A DNA stretch of 64,000 nucleotides from contig CP099842.1 of assembly GCA_030062745.1 (NCBI GenBank), positions 10,981,838-11,045,837 of the forward strand. The letters are read 5' to 3'. The number at the start of each line of letters is the position of its first letter. The first letter of the stretch is position 1. This DNA comes from Capitulum mitella (taxonomy: Eukaryota > Arthropoda > Thecostraca > Pollicipedomorpha > Pollicipedidae). A program made the position numbers and the translations under genes. The notes below the pieces were generated by a model, which ran no database searches, was not told where the DNA came from, and saw nothing but the letters and a program-made list of their open reading frames with translations. This document shows, piece by piece, positions 41,628 to 53,849 of this stretch.

Positions 41628-42836
41628 CCCTATTCCCGGAGGGCTAGACGGTATGGCCGATTCCCGGCAGGGGGGGCGGATTCGGCCCCCCCTGAGATCT
41701 CGAGAACTACTCATCCGATTTCATCGCAACAAACGGCAATCGATTTGCCGTGACGTGAACTACATTTTTATAAAAAGAAATTTTCAAAATTTTGAAATTT
41801 GTGGATACAGGGGGGCAAAAATGTCAAAATGGGGGGTACTTTTTGACTTCTTATAACTCCGTTGTTTATGGACCGATTTCGATGAAACTGGCATGAATCG
41901 AGAGATTATGAATAGGGCTTTTACCATGGGTATGCAAATCCGAAATTTTGAGAAAATTCATGGGCGTTCACAGGGTTTCAAAAATAGGGGGATTAGTTTT
42001 CTAATAACGGAATGAACAAAAGAGGCCAAAACACTTTTTTAGCTTCTGCTAGTCATGTTATGCGAAAGAAGTACAAATCGCATTACAATATTTGTATAAT
42101 GTTAGCATAGGCGGTGCCAGGGACATAAAAAAGGGGGAACTGTCATGGTCACACGCTCTTCAGATCAACTTGTGACCTTTGACCTTAAATGACCTCCAGT
42201 GACCTTGGGGTCACCTGGAATGATGTCGTGTGCATTCAGTATTATCTGTAAACGTTTTTAATCGATTGAATTCACTCTATTCCAAAAAAATCATTTTTTG
42301 GCTTTTGCGATATAGGGTACGCGCACTGACATTTTAGGTCATAGCTCCGTGACCCGACCTGATATCAAGCTGAAACTTAGTACACAAGTAGAGGATACCT
42401 TTCTACGTCATAGATATTCCGGGTTTGGCATTTGAAAAAACGGCGCCGAAATTATTGCAAAAAAACAAATTTTGACTTTTGACCTTGACCTGACCTTGTA
42501 AAGTGACCTCAGATAAACAAAATTATATATGCACATTGTCCAACTATTTAGCTATACATTCATATAAAGTTTTAAGTTCTATCTTAAAAACTCTGTTTTT
42601 GGCAGACATTTTTCTTTTACCCTCAACATGGCCAAAAATGACCTGAGGTGCCTCCCAAAAACGTTGCCTGGCTCCGCCCCTGAGCAAAATAGAATTTCGA
42701 AATTTTGTCACGGCGCGTAGAAGGAATAGCTAGGAAAAGTGACCAAGTTTCGTGAAGCTGCGTTAAAAAGCCTGGAATTGGCAAGCAAAAAACCCGAGGG
42801 GGGGCGGATTCCGCCCCCCCCCTGCCGGGAATAGGG
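41628..42836. mobile_element. Non-autonomous DNA transposon flanked by TTAA
   Basis: The 1,209-bp element starts CCCTATTCCCGG and ends CCGGGAATAGGG, perfect 12-bp inverted repeats, and lies between two TTAA tetramers (41,624-41,627 and 42,837-42,840). A TTAA target duplication is typical of piggyBac and Kolobok elements. Just inside each end is a G-run/GCGGATTC/C-run palindrome. No transposase frame is present, so it depends on another copy. The interior is rich in TGACCT words. Confidence 0.85.
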
Positions 42837-43528
42837 TTAATCTTTAAATGGGGGAAGGGCCGTAGATTGACTGTAACTTACGCGGTCAAAAACGCCCTTC
42901 TCTCAGCATAACATCTCCCGGATTTCGGCCACTCGTGCTCAGGTTTAAGAAATGCTCTTGTCTGCTTTCTCCAATCTTTTTGCTATGTCGTAAGGGGAAA
43001 GGGGCGTCCGCAACACGGGCCCAAACGTAGGGGGATGTCCCTCTCGTACCCCAGGCTCCTACGGCCATGGGGTCACTGACACGACTCAGCTTTGCCGACA
43101 GCTGACTGGAGTCCTCGCTGTCGCCGTTCCGTTGTCGCCCCGCCCGGCATGGCTGGAGATCCTGGCCGGTTGGGAAGACCCTCTCACGTTTCAGGGACTC
43201 GAACATTACGCCTATGACGATGACTGGAAAGACACGATTTGAAATCCCAGTTGGGCGCCCAATAAGTTTCTTAAATCTCCACCTATACCGTCGGGATTTA
43301 CACGCGTGCATTCGTCGACCCGGAGCGGCGTGCGCCGGCCCACACCCAGCCGCGCCCGACACTGCCCGCCGCGGCGCCCTGACGTAACCCCAACCGAGAC
43401 AGCCAGCGTGAGACCCAGTCGCGAGGTAACGCCGACGTCAGCGGTCAGGTCACGCAATCGGCTCCTATCGCCGGCGGCCAGTTGCCTGTCCGCCCCTCCC
43501 ACGGCGCCGCCGGCGGGCGAACCGCTCT

Positions 43529-43690
43529 CGACTGGGCCGAGCTCCTCGCTCTCGACTGGGCCGAGCTCCCCGCTCTCGACTGGGCTGAGCTCCCCGTTCT
43601 CGACTGGCCGGGCTCCCCGCCCTTGACTGAGCCGAGCTCCCCGCCCTCGGTTGGGCCGGGCTCCCCGCTCTTGGCCAGGCTGGGCTCGCC
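43529..43690. repeat. 24-bp minisatellite (CTCGACTGGGCCGAGCTCC unit)
   Basis: There are six to seven units of exactly 24 bp, decaying towards the right end. Because 24 is a multiple of three, several frames stay open, for instance with ALDWAELP repeats. I take this as a repeat effect. Confidence 0.85.
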
Positions 43691-43879
43691 GCGGGTCGAA
43701 GACTGATGATCCGGTTCCAGGGCGCTATGGGACCGCCGGGTCCCGGTGGTCCTGCGGCTTGGTCTTCGAGAACAGTGGCATGATAGCTCGTTAGGTATGC
43801 TTTGAAAATCAGTTACCGTGCAGTTGCACTAAATTTTCTGGATTATTCCCACCTAATCATGGGCATAAGAACGTGCATA

Positions 43880-43990
43880 TGTGTGTAGGGGGCCGGGGGT
43901 CATGACCCCGCCTTTCTGGGGAACTTGACATTAGCTTTATAGGAGAAAATGCCTTTGTCCCTCTCCTTCCACACGCTTTTTCTGGAAGCT
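43880..43990 (-). repeat. Dispersed repeat containing GGGGTCATGACCCC, copy 2
   Basis: It is similar to 61,575-61,690 in order: GGGG-CATG-CCCC, GGGAA, ACATTAG, TATAGGAGAAAA, CCCT-TCCTTC, TTCTGGA and CTCCTG. The family is unknown. Confidence 0.5.
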
Positions 43991-44632
43991 CTTAAGCTCC
44001 TGCGCCCAGTTAAGTAAAAAGCTGGCTGCAACGAAAACCAACTGATCCGAAGCCAAACGAGGTCATTTTGTTCAGCGATAACAGCATTCAAAACGGTGAA
44101 CAAAAAAATCAATTCTTTCGGTTTGGGCTAACAGACGACCGCAGCTAGTGTTGGGAGCCGCCCCGGGGTCCTCTGCGGTCGGTGCGCTGTGTCGGCCTCT
44201 GCGGCGGCCGTGACGGCGCGCGGCCGGTCGAGGCCCGGTTGTGTAAGGCTGGGCCCTGCGGTGACGTTGCGTCGGCCCGGCCGCGGCCGTGGGATCTCCC
44301 GGCCCGGCCCCAGCCCCGCCAGTGCCGGACCGGCCGCCGAGTCACGGCTCCGTCTGAGCGCGGCCTCTCCGAACTGAAGCCGGGCGCACCTTGTCCTACC
44401 CGGCCGCCGCCCTGCCCGGCCGCGGACCGCAATCGTGTCCGCCAATTAGCGCCGAAAGTTCGGCCCGGCCGACAGTGCGCCCGAACAAGTTTCGGCCGGC
44501 GACAACTCGGAGGAACGAGGTTTGCCATTCCGCTGATTGCCGGGTCGGGCGAGTTAATGCCGAGCCGGGTCATCGTTCTCTGAGGGCGCGGCCAGACCGC
44601 CGCTTCCTGGGGTCAGGTCGCTGTCAGCGTCT

Positions 44633-44785
44633 GGTATCAGGTCACCGTCCTCTAGTACCAGGGCGCCGTCCTCTGGTGCGATCTCATTGTCTTCTGGTGC
44701 CGGTTCGTCATCGCCTGGGGCCAGTTCATTGTTTTCTGGTGCCAGGTCACTGTCCTCTGGCACCAGGTCACTGTTCTCTACTGCC
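44633..44785. repeat. 21-bp minisatellite open on both strands
   Basis: Seven diverged units of 21 bp carry TCTGGTGCCAGGTCACTGTCC-like sequence. The minus strand reads an acidic 7-residue repeat (DLAPENNE, LAPGDDE, PAPEDNE); the plus strand reads HCLLVPG-like repeats within a 321-codon ORF. Neither frame is tied to an identifiable gene. Confidence 0.75.
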
Positions 44786-46920
44786 GAACCATTCTCCCCC
44801 GAACATTGTGCCTACGTCACTAACATGCAGAATACCAGACGCCTGTACCTCTGTCTTTTGGTATCAGATCATCAGGTCGGTCCTCGTCATCACCTCACCG
44901 TCCCCTGTTCGAGCTCATCTAGCCGCCACCCTATGGTCGGCGGCACACCGCGCCCTGTGGTCAGATCAGCGTCCTGTAGAACGTTCTGATCTCGGCGTCG
45001 GCTACCTACCCCGGTCGTCGGCGGTGACGGCCCTCGTGCCGGGTGCTGACCTGAGGCGACAGCCTCGCGGACCCTGTCAGCTCGCTGGAACTCTAATGGA
45101 CCGTCGCCGACGGCGGCCTTTCAGACAGCGAGGAACGTGGGCGGCTCGACGACGGCGCCTGAGGACTTGTCCGGACCGGGCGGCGCTGGCCTGCCAATCG
45201 GCCCTCCGCGGGGACGGCGCCGATAGAGCAGGCGACGGCGCCGCCTCCCCGATGGCGTCCGGCAGTGAGACTGGCCGGGACGTTCACGTGCGGGCGTCCG
45301 ACCCCGCATCTGTTCCCTACGGCTGCTGTCTCGCGAGGCACAAGTGCTTCTACTGACACAGGTCTCGCGCGGGCTTTGCCTGTGCTGAGCAGGCCTATGC
45401 TTCGCGCCAGAAATTGCGTGTCAGCGAGACTGTTTGGCGCGCCTCGAAACTGCAAGAAAACAAACCCGTGTAACGCTCGGCACGCTATGAACCCTCCACC
45501 GTACCAGAGCTTTGGCATCGACAACCCGGCAAGTGCACTAGCAAAGAAAACTATCTCCGGCATCTGCCTGTGAACCGACAGGCTCTGAATTCGTATTTCC
45601 ATCTCTGTTTTGAAACCTTCCGGCTGGAAGGCTCGGGGACCTGGAAACGCAGAACTTCTGGCGTCGCATCGGTTGAGTTCTCACATGGCGCCGCGCCGGC
45701 AGCTGGCGCAGGTCAGGCGGACTCCGGTCCGCGATCCGCCGGAAGTAGCGGTCCCGCCTGCTGACTGCGGACCTACCGCGGCCCGGCAGCTGCGCTGACG
45801 GGGCACACCTGGTCTCAGGTGCTGGCGTCTGACTTATGCGTCCTCACGGTCTTCACGGAGGCGCCTGGCACGTGAGGGGGCGTTGGTAGCGCCTTGTTTT
45901 GCCCCTCTGTTGATGACGTACCCTCAGTGCGTGTTGGCCGCGGCCACGGTCTACTGGGATATTCCTGCGCGATTATTTTTTTTCGGTGGGGGGGGGGAGA
46001 GGGAGGCAGCTCCCGCATCATACAAAGTGTCTGGGTGACTGAGCCTTGTGCATGGCTCGCCAGAGCGTCCCACGACTTGAACAGTGACATCAGAGGGTAA
46101 CAATCTGGGTGGAACCAAGCAGCATGTGCAGGCGGCCCGGTTCGGCCGCGCCGCGCCGTGTCTCCGCTGCCGTGTAAAGAGGCCGCGAGGATCGGCGGCC
46201 GCCCGGCCGGCGCCGCGCCGTGTAGCCCGACCTGCACTGGGCACGGCGCAGCTGCGGCGCCCGCCTGCGGACCGCGGCCGGGGCCGGCGCTGGGCCGGTG
46301 GGTCCGGTGAGTGTGCCGAGCGTGACTAGCGAGGGTCGATCCGCACCGGCGGCACAATCCACGGCCCGACCGGCCGGCCGGCCGCCGTCACAGGACGGAG
46401 GCGACCGGCCGACAGAGGACGACAATTCCAACTCCGCTTAGTGACGATATCACAATGTCAGGCTAAACGTTAGCGTGACTGGGGGACGACTGCGGAAGCA
46501 GCTGCCCCTTCTGGCTTGGGGGGATCTGATGATAAACCTACGTAGTATTGCATAAGCAAAGGCTGCCCCGAGACTTGTTTTACTGCCGCTGTCACAACGC
46601 ACTCCGTTATGGCGTGCGTGTGCTGTGCGTCACGAGGTGCGTCCGAACTGCGACATGGCAGGGGCGAACGAAAGTGCCAAGAAGTGGTCTTCGCCAGAAA
46701 GCCTTCAATGATGCACTGAGTGAGCCTTCGCTGCTGAACAACGCGCCACTAAAGTCGTAATGGTCATCGTAAACGACGTTAAATGTAAGCAATAAAGCAA
46801 TCAACCCAAAGAATATTGCCAGTCCCATTTGGTATGCACTGCCATTACTTGGTCGTTAATGTTGTCTTGTAGACAACACTGACAAGCTGCCGTTCCTCCT
46901 GGCGCGGGAAGGGGGACCAC

Positions 46921-47160
46921 AAGGCCTGTGTCCTGGGCTTCATTGGTCCCATGTCCCTTTGGTGGTGGGTGAGGCGTCACTGGGCTGTGTCCCGGACCAC
47001 ACACCCCATGTCCCTTTGGTAGTGGGAGGGGCATATCTGGGCTGTGTTCGGGCCACACTGACCCCTTGTCCCTCTGGTTTGGTGGGGCACCTCTGGGCTG
47101 TGTCCCGGTCTCACATTAACTCAGTGTCACCCTTTGGGGTGAACGTCACTGAGCCATGTC
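46921..47160. repeat. Minisatellite (56-57-bp unit)
   Basis: TGGGCTGTGT recurs at 46,981, 47,038 and 47,094, each followed by CCGG/CGGG, CACAC and TTGTCCCT-type words. About four diverged units. Confidence 0.8.
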
Positions 47161-47929
47161 AGGGCCCGATGTCATTGCCGCGGTGTGAGAGGGTGCGGTC
47201 CAGTGTGACGCTGCTTCTCACGGCAGACCCCGGCTGGAGGGCCGTGGGGACGGCAGCGTTGCTCAACGGCTTGCTGCGGTCGCCAGGTCACACCGCGCCC
47301 GTGGTCGGCGAGCTCGACCGCGAATCAACGGAGGTCGGCGGTTTTCTGAGGCAATGTTTTTCCCGTTCGGGTGTCATTGAGAGGAGGGCGTGTCGGCTGT
47401 TGCTGCTGTGGGCGCTGCGCGGTCTGAGCGCTGAGAGGACGGGCGAAACACCGACCGCTCTGACATCAGCGCAGGGCCTCGTACATCGAGTAGTTCACCA
47501 TTCGACGGTTTTACTTTTTTCGCTTCCTGAACGTCACACGATTGTTGCCGACAAGTAACCGTGCAGCGAACCTGCCGGTCTCAGTCACGCTTAATTGAGA
47601 TTCAAAACGCACCGGCGCACTGCCCGGTCGGTAGGTTTTACGCTCGCTCCAGCGGAGCAGACCTCTGTGTTTCAAAGGCGGGCAACCAGCTCAAGGTTCT
47701 ACTACACGGTGTTCTCATTCAGAGATTTCCGCATGGCTAACGAACGGAAAGAAACGGATGAAACAGAAACGAATGTTTGCCTCAATGCAGGCGCATTCCT
47801 TATGCAACATGGTTGAGGACAGCCTCTTCTGGTTCGATGTCGTCAGGGGAAGAACGTGAACTGTATCACAAGTCTCGGCGATCAGCAAAATAAATGTATT
47901 TACATGTTGATTAATACAGCACGAGCGGC

Positions 47930-48330
47930 CGAAGACGCCCACAGATTTACACACACGATCACCGTACAATTAGGCTGGCGACACCAGCCGAGACCGCCGG
48001 CCGTTCGGCCGCGGACGCGGGACCCGGACGGCGCGCCGCCGCCGGCCGGACCGCCCGGCGCCCGCGGCGGGTCCGCCGAGAGCGGCGCAGAACGGAGAGG
48101 AGACGGTACGGCCTGACACGCCCCGCGGCCCGCGCGCGCCGCCGCCTCGGCTGCTGATATGTAACTATTCGGGTCGGAGGGGCGCCGGCCGCCCGCTTTG
48201 TACAGACGTCCGAGTAGTGGGCACACACAGAGACACGGGCAGGGCGAGCACGCGCAGCTGCAGCGACACGGCCGTCCGCGGCCGGCGGACAGGCGGCTAC
48301 AGGAACGGCGCTGATTACGCAGCACAGCCG
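47930..48330. other. CpG island, candidate promoter
   Basis: This is a very CpG-dense block with no supported coding frame. It could be the promoter of an unseen gene. Confidence 0.35.
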
Positions 48331-49694
48331 CCTAGCAGGGTGCTGTGGAGTGCATGGTGCGCTTGGACGGGGTGTTGAGAACGGCACACCGAGCACAAAT
48401 CACAGCTGCTGGGCACGGCAGCACGCGGCCTCGCTCAAACAGCAGAGCTGTTGGACATGGAACACACAGTAGCGCTCACACGGCAGGGGTAATAAGCATA
48501 GGCATGCAGAGAAGGGATGTTGTCCGCATCGCTCGCAGGACGCAGAAAAATTCCGGGCCACAGCGACGTACAGAAGGGCTGTCAGACGCAGCGGATACAC
48601 GGCGAGGTTTTGGACCGCCTGGCGGCGGTGGAGGCCGGGCGAAGCGGCCGAGGGCCGGGCAGAGGGCTCGGCAGGCAGTTTCCGCTGGACGGAGCGGACG
48701 GCAAACACGGGAGCCGACACGTCACGGCAGGGCATCGAAGCACGCGGAAGCAGCATCTCGCGAGAACGTGACGCGGGGAAGGTCGCCGACTGACAAGAAC
48801 CTGGGACAGCGTCCGGTGCAGGATGCAACGGGACTCGGCGACCAATTGTCATGGACAGAATCTATTTACAGGGGATAGCGTTTGGCACTGAGATGAAACA
48901 ACTGGACACGGCCCGGAAGGCACGCAGTACATCTTAGAAGCTATTCACATTTGGGAATAAACGTTGTGGGCTCATATGCGTATAAGCAGAAGAACATTTC
49001 CGATGTTAGCCATCGCTCACAGCTTTAACTTACAGTATGTCAAGGCGAAATAATGACGATATGCAACGGTTAATTTCAGCCACTGGCAATGCGCAACACC
49101 AATGAAATAATCATGAAATCGTCCAATGAAGCTCTTGTCATGTCTTAAAACGGCGAAATTAAGGCGACACCGAAGATTTTCGATGAAAACCGATTCGGTT
49201 GATCAAGAGTCCCAAAGCACAATGTTTCACTGCAGCAACAGCACATATACATCAAGAAAGACGTGCCTGGAGGCCACCTCTTCCCGTGCGTCCGTGTTGG
49301 CAGAGGCCCTGCGTCATTGGTATTCCGCCAACTGCCGTGCAGCCGGCGCCGTGTTCGGAATGGAGCACGGCTGTTCGCGCGCCGCCGTCAGGCGCGGAGC
49401 CGGCGGGGACAGCAGCCCGGACCGTCCCCGTCCCGGCCTGCTCTCGCCGATAGAGCACGGCCGCCGACACGGGCCGCCGGCACGGGTCACCGGCGCGGGT
49501 CAAAAACACGGGTCACGCGGGCAGGTCGCAGACAAGACCGGGTTCTCCTGGTCAGGTTCGGGCCAGGCCGCCGACATAAATGACGCTAGGATGGGCCACA
49601 GAAGGAGAACTTGGAGAATGCTGGTCTGGGGTCGGAAAGCGTACACCACAGATGGGCCCCGGCTCGGGCAGCTGACGCAAAAGGGATTCCAGCG

Positions 49695-50090
49695 GACGGC
49701 TGACACCAGGGATGGTCCAGGGTCGGACGGCTGACACCAGGGATGGTCCAGGATCGGACTGCTGACACCAGGGATGGTCCAGGATCGGACTGCTGACACC
49801 AGGGATGGTCCAGGGTCGGACGGCTAACACCAGGGATGACCCAGGATCGGACTGCTGACACCAGGGATGATCCAGGGCCGCACGGCTGACGCTGGAGATG
49901 GTTCAAGGCCAGAGAGTTGACACCAAGAATGGGTCCGGGTCTGCGCGGCTGACACCAGGGATGGGTCCAGGGCCGGGTGGCCCACACCAGGGATGGGTCC
50001 AGGGCCAGGTGGCCCACACCAGGGATGGGTCCAGGGCCGGATGGCCCACACCAGGGATGGGTCCAGAGCCGGAGAGCTGACGCGAAGGAC
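49695..50090. repeat. 31-bp minisatellite (GACACCAGGGATGGTCCAGG unit)
   Basis: About thirteen units, the left ones nearly identical and spaced exactly 31 bp, the right ones more diverged. It produces overlapping frames of more than 200 codons on the minus strand, which are artefacts of the repeat. It ends 300 bp downstream of the stop of the minus-strand gene. Confidence 0.92.
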
Positions 50091-50390
50091 TGGCCCAGGC
50101 CCGCGCCACTACCACGACAAACGAGGAGCAGGTGCCTGGCGATCGGCAGGGCCAGGGACGGTCTATCTGACCCGACAGCCGGTCCGGACGGCGAACAGCA
50201 CAACCACCACGATCCGGGCCGGCAGCTCGGCCCACAGGCCACGTGTCCGGCCGACAGCGGACAGAGAGCGCGGAGGCGGCCCGCAGCGGAAGCACGGTGC
50301 CCCAGCCCCGCCGCCGGAGCACGCGCGGCCGGAGCACAGCGCCCCCGGCCCCGTCTGACGGGCCGGGCGTGGCCCGGCACTCGCCGCCGC

Positions 50391-50633
50391 CTACATGTTG
50401 GAGACGATCTCGTGCCGGCGCTTGAAGGAGAGGTTGTCGTTGCGCGGGTCGTGGCGCTTCTTGGTCTTGAGATACTCGCGCATCTCGGCGGCCGACATGT
50501 TGAGCTTGAGGCCGAACTTGTCGGGTTCGCCGGCGGCCGGGCCCGACTCGTTCGACTTGGCCGACTCCACCGTGCCCGACGAGCCGGCCGACGGCGCCGG
50601 CGACGGCTGCGACCGCTCCGGTGTCGACTCCAC
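50391..50633 (-). CDS. Terminal coding exon of an unrecognised gene
   Basis: The exon begins after the acceptor GTGCCGCCAG and reads 80 codons to a TAG at 50,391-50,393. A Ser/Pro/Glu-rich linker is followed by a basic, apparently folded or helical end: LKLNMSAAEMREYLKTKKR, then HDPRNDNLSFKRRHEIVSNM. The composition differs from the surrounding repeat-driven frames, and the sequence looks like a conserved C-terminal motif. I do not recognise the family. It probably belongs to the same gene as the exon at 53,850-54,213. Confidence 0.6.
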   Translation of the reverse strand: MESTPERSQPSPAPSAGSSGTVESAKSNESGPAAGEPDKFGLKLNMSAAEMREYLKTKKRHDPRNDNLSFKRRHEIVSNM

Positions 50634-53600
50634 CTGGCGGCACGGAGGCTGGCGTCAACGCTTCAACGGCTCTCACGCCACCGAACACCAGGTTAACGTC
50701 ACTGGTCGACAGGACAGACCGGGTCAACGCTGCAGACCTCCAGACGCCAAGAACATTTTTGTTGACCACTCAGCTTCCCTAGTTGCGTAACGTATGCAGT
50801 GACGGCATCGTTACAAGCCTGGTGGCTCCTTTCCATGGGATATCGGGTGTTTTATAGCATTTGGAGGTATGCATTCATGCATGCAAGCGTTTGTGAGATG
50901 GCATTAATCTTCCTAGGTCGAATGAATATCTGTCTGTCGTTTACGTCGACGGCTGTGTATGTTTTTTACGGTATACAAACTAAATAACGAAAGAGAGCCC
51001 ATGGTTCTTGATTCTTCTTTTTAAAAACGAGACCGACATTTCAGACAGTTCGGGCAGCCGAAATGATAGCCAGACGGAACCATCTGAGCCCAGGTTCAAC
51101 ACATGTTCCGAGGTCGTAACGGCTGTCGGCCTGTTCAGCTCTGGTTGGCGGAGACGGCCGAGGCGGCGCGTGAAAGTGTGCTGCTCACTCACACCTGTCG
51201 GCGCGTCCGAGTGACTCAGAGGTCTCTCTTTCCCCTCCCTCCCCCGCCACGCGCGCTCTCTCCCTCTCTCCATGACCAGCTGCCAGAAGTGACGCGGGCG
51301 CGTCGGGACGTGACGTCCCGGAGATGTGACGGGCGCGCAGAGCAGCACAGATCGACAATGGTGCGTCGGACGGGCAGAAAACTGGTGACGTTAAAATTTC
51401 GCCGGATCCGTCACGTGCACCATGCGAAACCCGTGGTAAGATTTTGCGTTCCGCTGTGCGCTCGCGCGCTTGCGCACGTCGGTGAAAGTCATTTTTGATA
51501 AAAAAAAGCCCCGGATGTGTTCGTAAAAAAAAAAAAACGAAAGCACGACACCAAGCAAATTCGAGAAATGTATGTGATTTCAACGGCCAAGGCCGTCGGC
51601 AACCACGTTCGCCTCTGCGTACGCGTTACCTGCAGGGATGTGTCAATGCGCGGTGACTGAAAATAAGCACGAAAATAAGCACTCGAAGCTTAGATGGCAG
51701 TCGAAAGCACGACACCAAGCAAATTCGAGAAATGTATGCGATTTCAACGGCCAAGGCCGTCGGCAACCACGTTCGCCTCTGCGTACGCGTTACCTGCAGG
51801 GATGTGTCAATGCGCGGTGACTCCTGCTTCGCCGCCTCTGTTTCTTTCTTCTCTTCCTTTTCCGCCGATTCAGACTTCCCGTTCTGTGAAGCGAAAGGAT
51901 ACCTTTACTACGATGCACGGACGAAACGTCGACGTCAGCACGTTGGCACCGGCACGATTCACTCACACCTGTATTTTTGCCCTAAACCCGTCAATCGCTG
52001 CAGTGCGCTGCGAATGTTTTCTCGCGCCGATTGACATCCGATCACCAGATACACCGTGCCGGCGTCCGGCTGCCGGCGGCGCCGGGTGCCGGGGCGAGCG
52101 AGGCAGGCGGCTCCGGAGACGCGGCCGGGGATATGAGAGGGGTCCGCAGATGAGCTGTCACGCCGGACCGCTGCGGCGCTCCCGACTGTCGCTGGATATC
52201 TGGCGATCTGCCAGTCGGGCCCGACGGCGGCGGAACATGAGGCGACAGGCGGCACGACCGGCGGCGGTACATCGGCTCCGGCTCCGATCACAGGTCAGGC
52301 TCGTCACCAGGGGGCGCCGGTCCCGAGGGCAGGTCCGGCTCGATACGCGGGCTCGGGCGCGTCGAAAATACAGACAGCATGACAGACAGACGCACGCGTA
52401 ACACACTTTTTACCGCGTACTTTCCTTGCCACATACAGTAGCACGTATTCGTACAGATCCGAAAGCCTCACATCACACATGTTACAGTACCTTCCGAGGT
52501 GCAGATTGGCTAAGCCAGCTAGAGTGGACAGGGATACTTCTATGAAGCGCTTATGGTCAATATGGCCATACAAGGTTTATAAGTACTATTCTGGCTTCCA
52601 TCCCTTGAACTCATTCTCGAACTGATGAACAGCGACATTCAAAGGGATACAAAGAAGCCAGGGACCAGCAGCAAAGTCTGAGAGCTAAAAGGAAAGGTGT
52701 GGAAATTGCGACGTTCCCTAACTGACAGCAAACCTGCACCTCTGTGACAAACCTCAAACACCGTGTTAGCCGTTTCTTGCCGGTCTACTACAAGTTAGTA
52801 ATCGGCTTGAGCTGCCGCCCACGGAAGCAGTCTGCCGACAGACAAAGAAGCCTCGCCCACACCTCCACCGCGGCGGTGAGTCACAAGCTTCCACCAAGCG
52901 GACCTCGACTGCGCTCTCTGAATCACGCCACTCCTTGTCGCCGGGAATTCTGCGCGTCGCCCGGAGCAGCGGACAGGGGCTCGTTCCCGCCGTCATTGCA
53001 GTGACCGGTCAGAGAAGTCTCGCCCGCACTTGAATTGGTTGTGTTTGACTGTCCAGAGCCACCAGTCACCTTTCTGTCCACAGGAGGCCTTACGATCGCA
53101 TATGGGGTCACTGAGGTAACGCAAAATGGGCCCTCGGTACTGCGGGCCTCCGCGCGAATGGTAGGTGCAAAACCTGTCTTTTCTCTCTGACCCATCCCCT
53201 GACATGGACCCAAGCACATCAACATCCACACGCTAGGGAGTGTTGGAACTGTTTCACTGAGCCCTGATCGCGAGATCTAAAATGCTACATTTACTGCACA
53301 TTGAAGGCAGGCCCACATCACGGGCGGTCTTCCCATGAATATCTCGACCTCTGTCCCCAGTGCCCCTACATCTGGTGGGATTCGTACCTGGCGACCTCTA
53401 GTTCAGAATCGCCTGTCCAAATTGATTTCGTGCCCTGTCGACATGCCCCTGTGGCGAGTGACCCTGTAGTTACTTCCCTCCCGTCCCCGGTATGTTCCCA
53501 ACGGCCCCGTGCTCCCATCGGCCTGAAGGGCGTCCTGCAGCCCACCAGTGATGTCACCAAATCAAAGTGACAGCGCACACGCAGCCATCAGACGCGTGCG

Positions 53601-53849
53601 TGCGTTGGGGGGAGGGGAGGGGGCGCACGTGGCCTCAGGCGACAGCCGGTCGGGCGGCGGACGGGTGCCGGCCGCGCACGCGCACACGAAACCCCAACAG
53701 CGCGTCACGCCGGCCGGGCCAGCAGAATCACCGCCGGCGCCGGTCGCAGGTCAGTCGTTAGTCACAGAGTCCACTAGCTGCGCTGGTGAGTGCCGCCCTG
53801 ACCACCGCGTTAGACCATGTACAGCGCGGCGCAGGAGCCGCTGCGGCCG
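50634..53849 (-). other. Presumed intron between the two minus-strand exons
   Basis: It holds a recent 121-bp duplication and CpG-rich patches (51,100-51,500, 52,000-52,350). No further exon of the minus-strand gene could be picked out. Confidence 0.4.
51538..51822. repeat. Recent 121-bp direct duplication
   Basis: 51,538-51,658 and 51,702-51,822 are nearly identical; I see one substitution. The 43-bp spacer contains AAAATAAGCAC twice. The near identity points to a young duplication. Confidence 0.95.

Larger units (their letters stand above)
37834..50390. other. Region between APPL and the minus-strand gene, no gene recognised
   Basis: The first part is probably the APPL 3' untranslated region (AATAAA at 39,126, 39,592 and 40,136). 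After two transposons the sequence becomes GC-rich, with CpG islands at about 43.3-46.4, 47.9-48.8 and 49.3-50.4 kb. Long ORFs here, including 44,391-45,356, coincide with tandem repeats or CpG islands and show no domain. I cannot support a gene. Confidence 0.5.

Noticed and set aside
45815-46357. 180-codon minus-strand frame
   Set aside because: Lies in a CpG island with no splice signals, domain or consistent codon bias.
46745-46800. Second SINE tail (GACGTTAAATGTAAGCAATAA)
   Set aside because: It resembles the tail of the SINE at 30,625 but has no head, boxes or target duplication.
49586-50380. 264-codon minus-strand frame with PWTHPWC repeats
   Set aside because: Product of the 31-bp minisatellite, which keeps every frame open; no domain.
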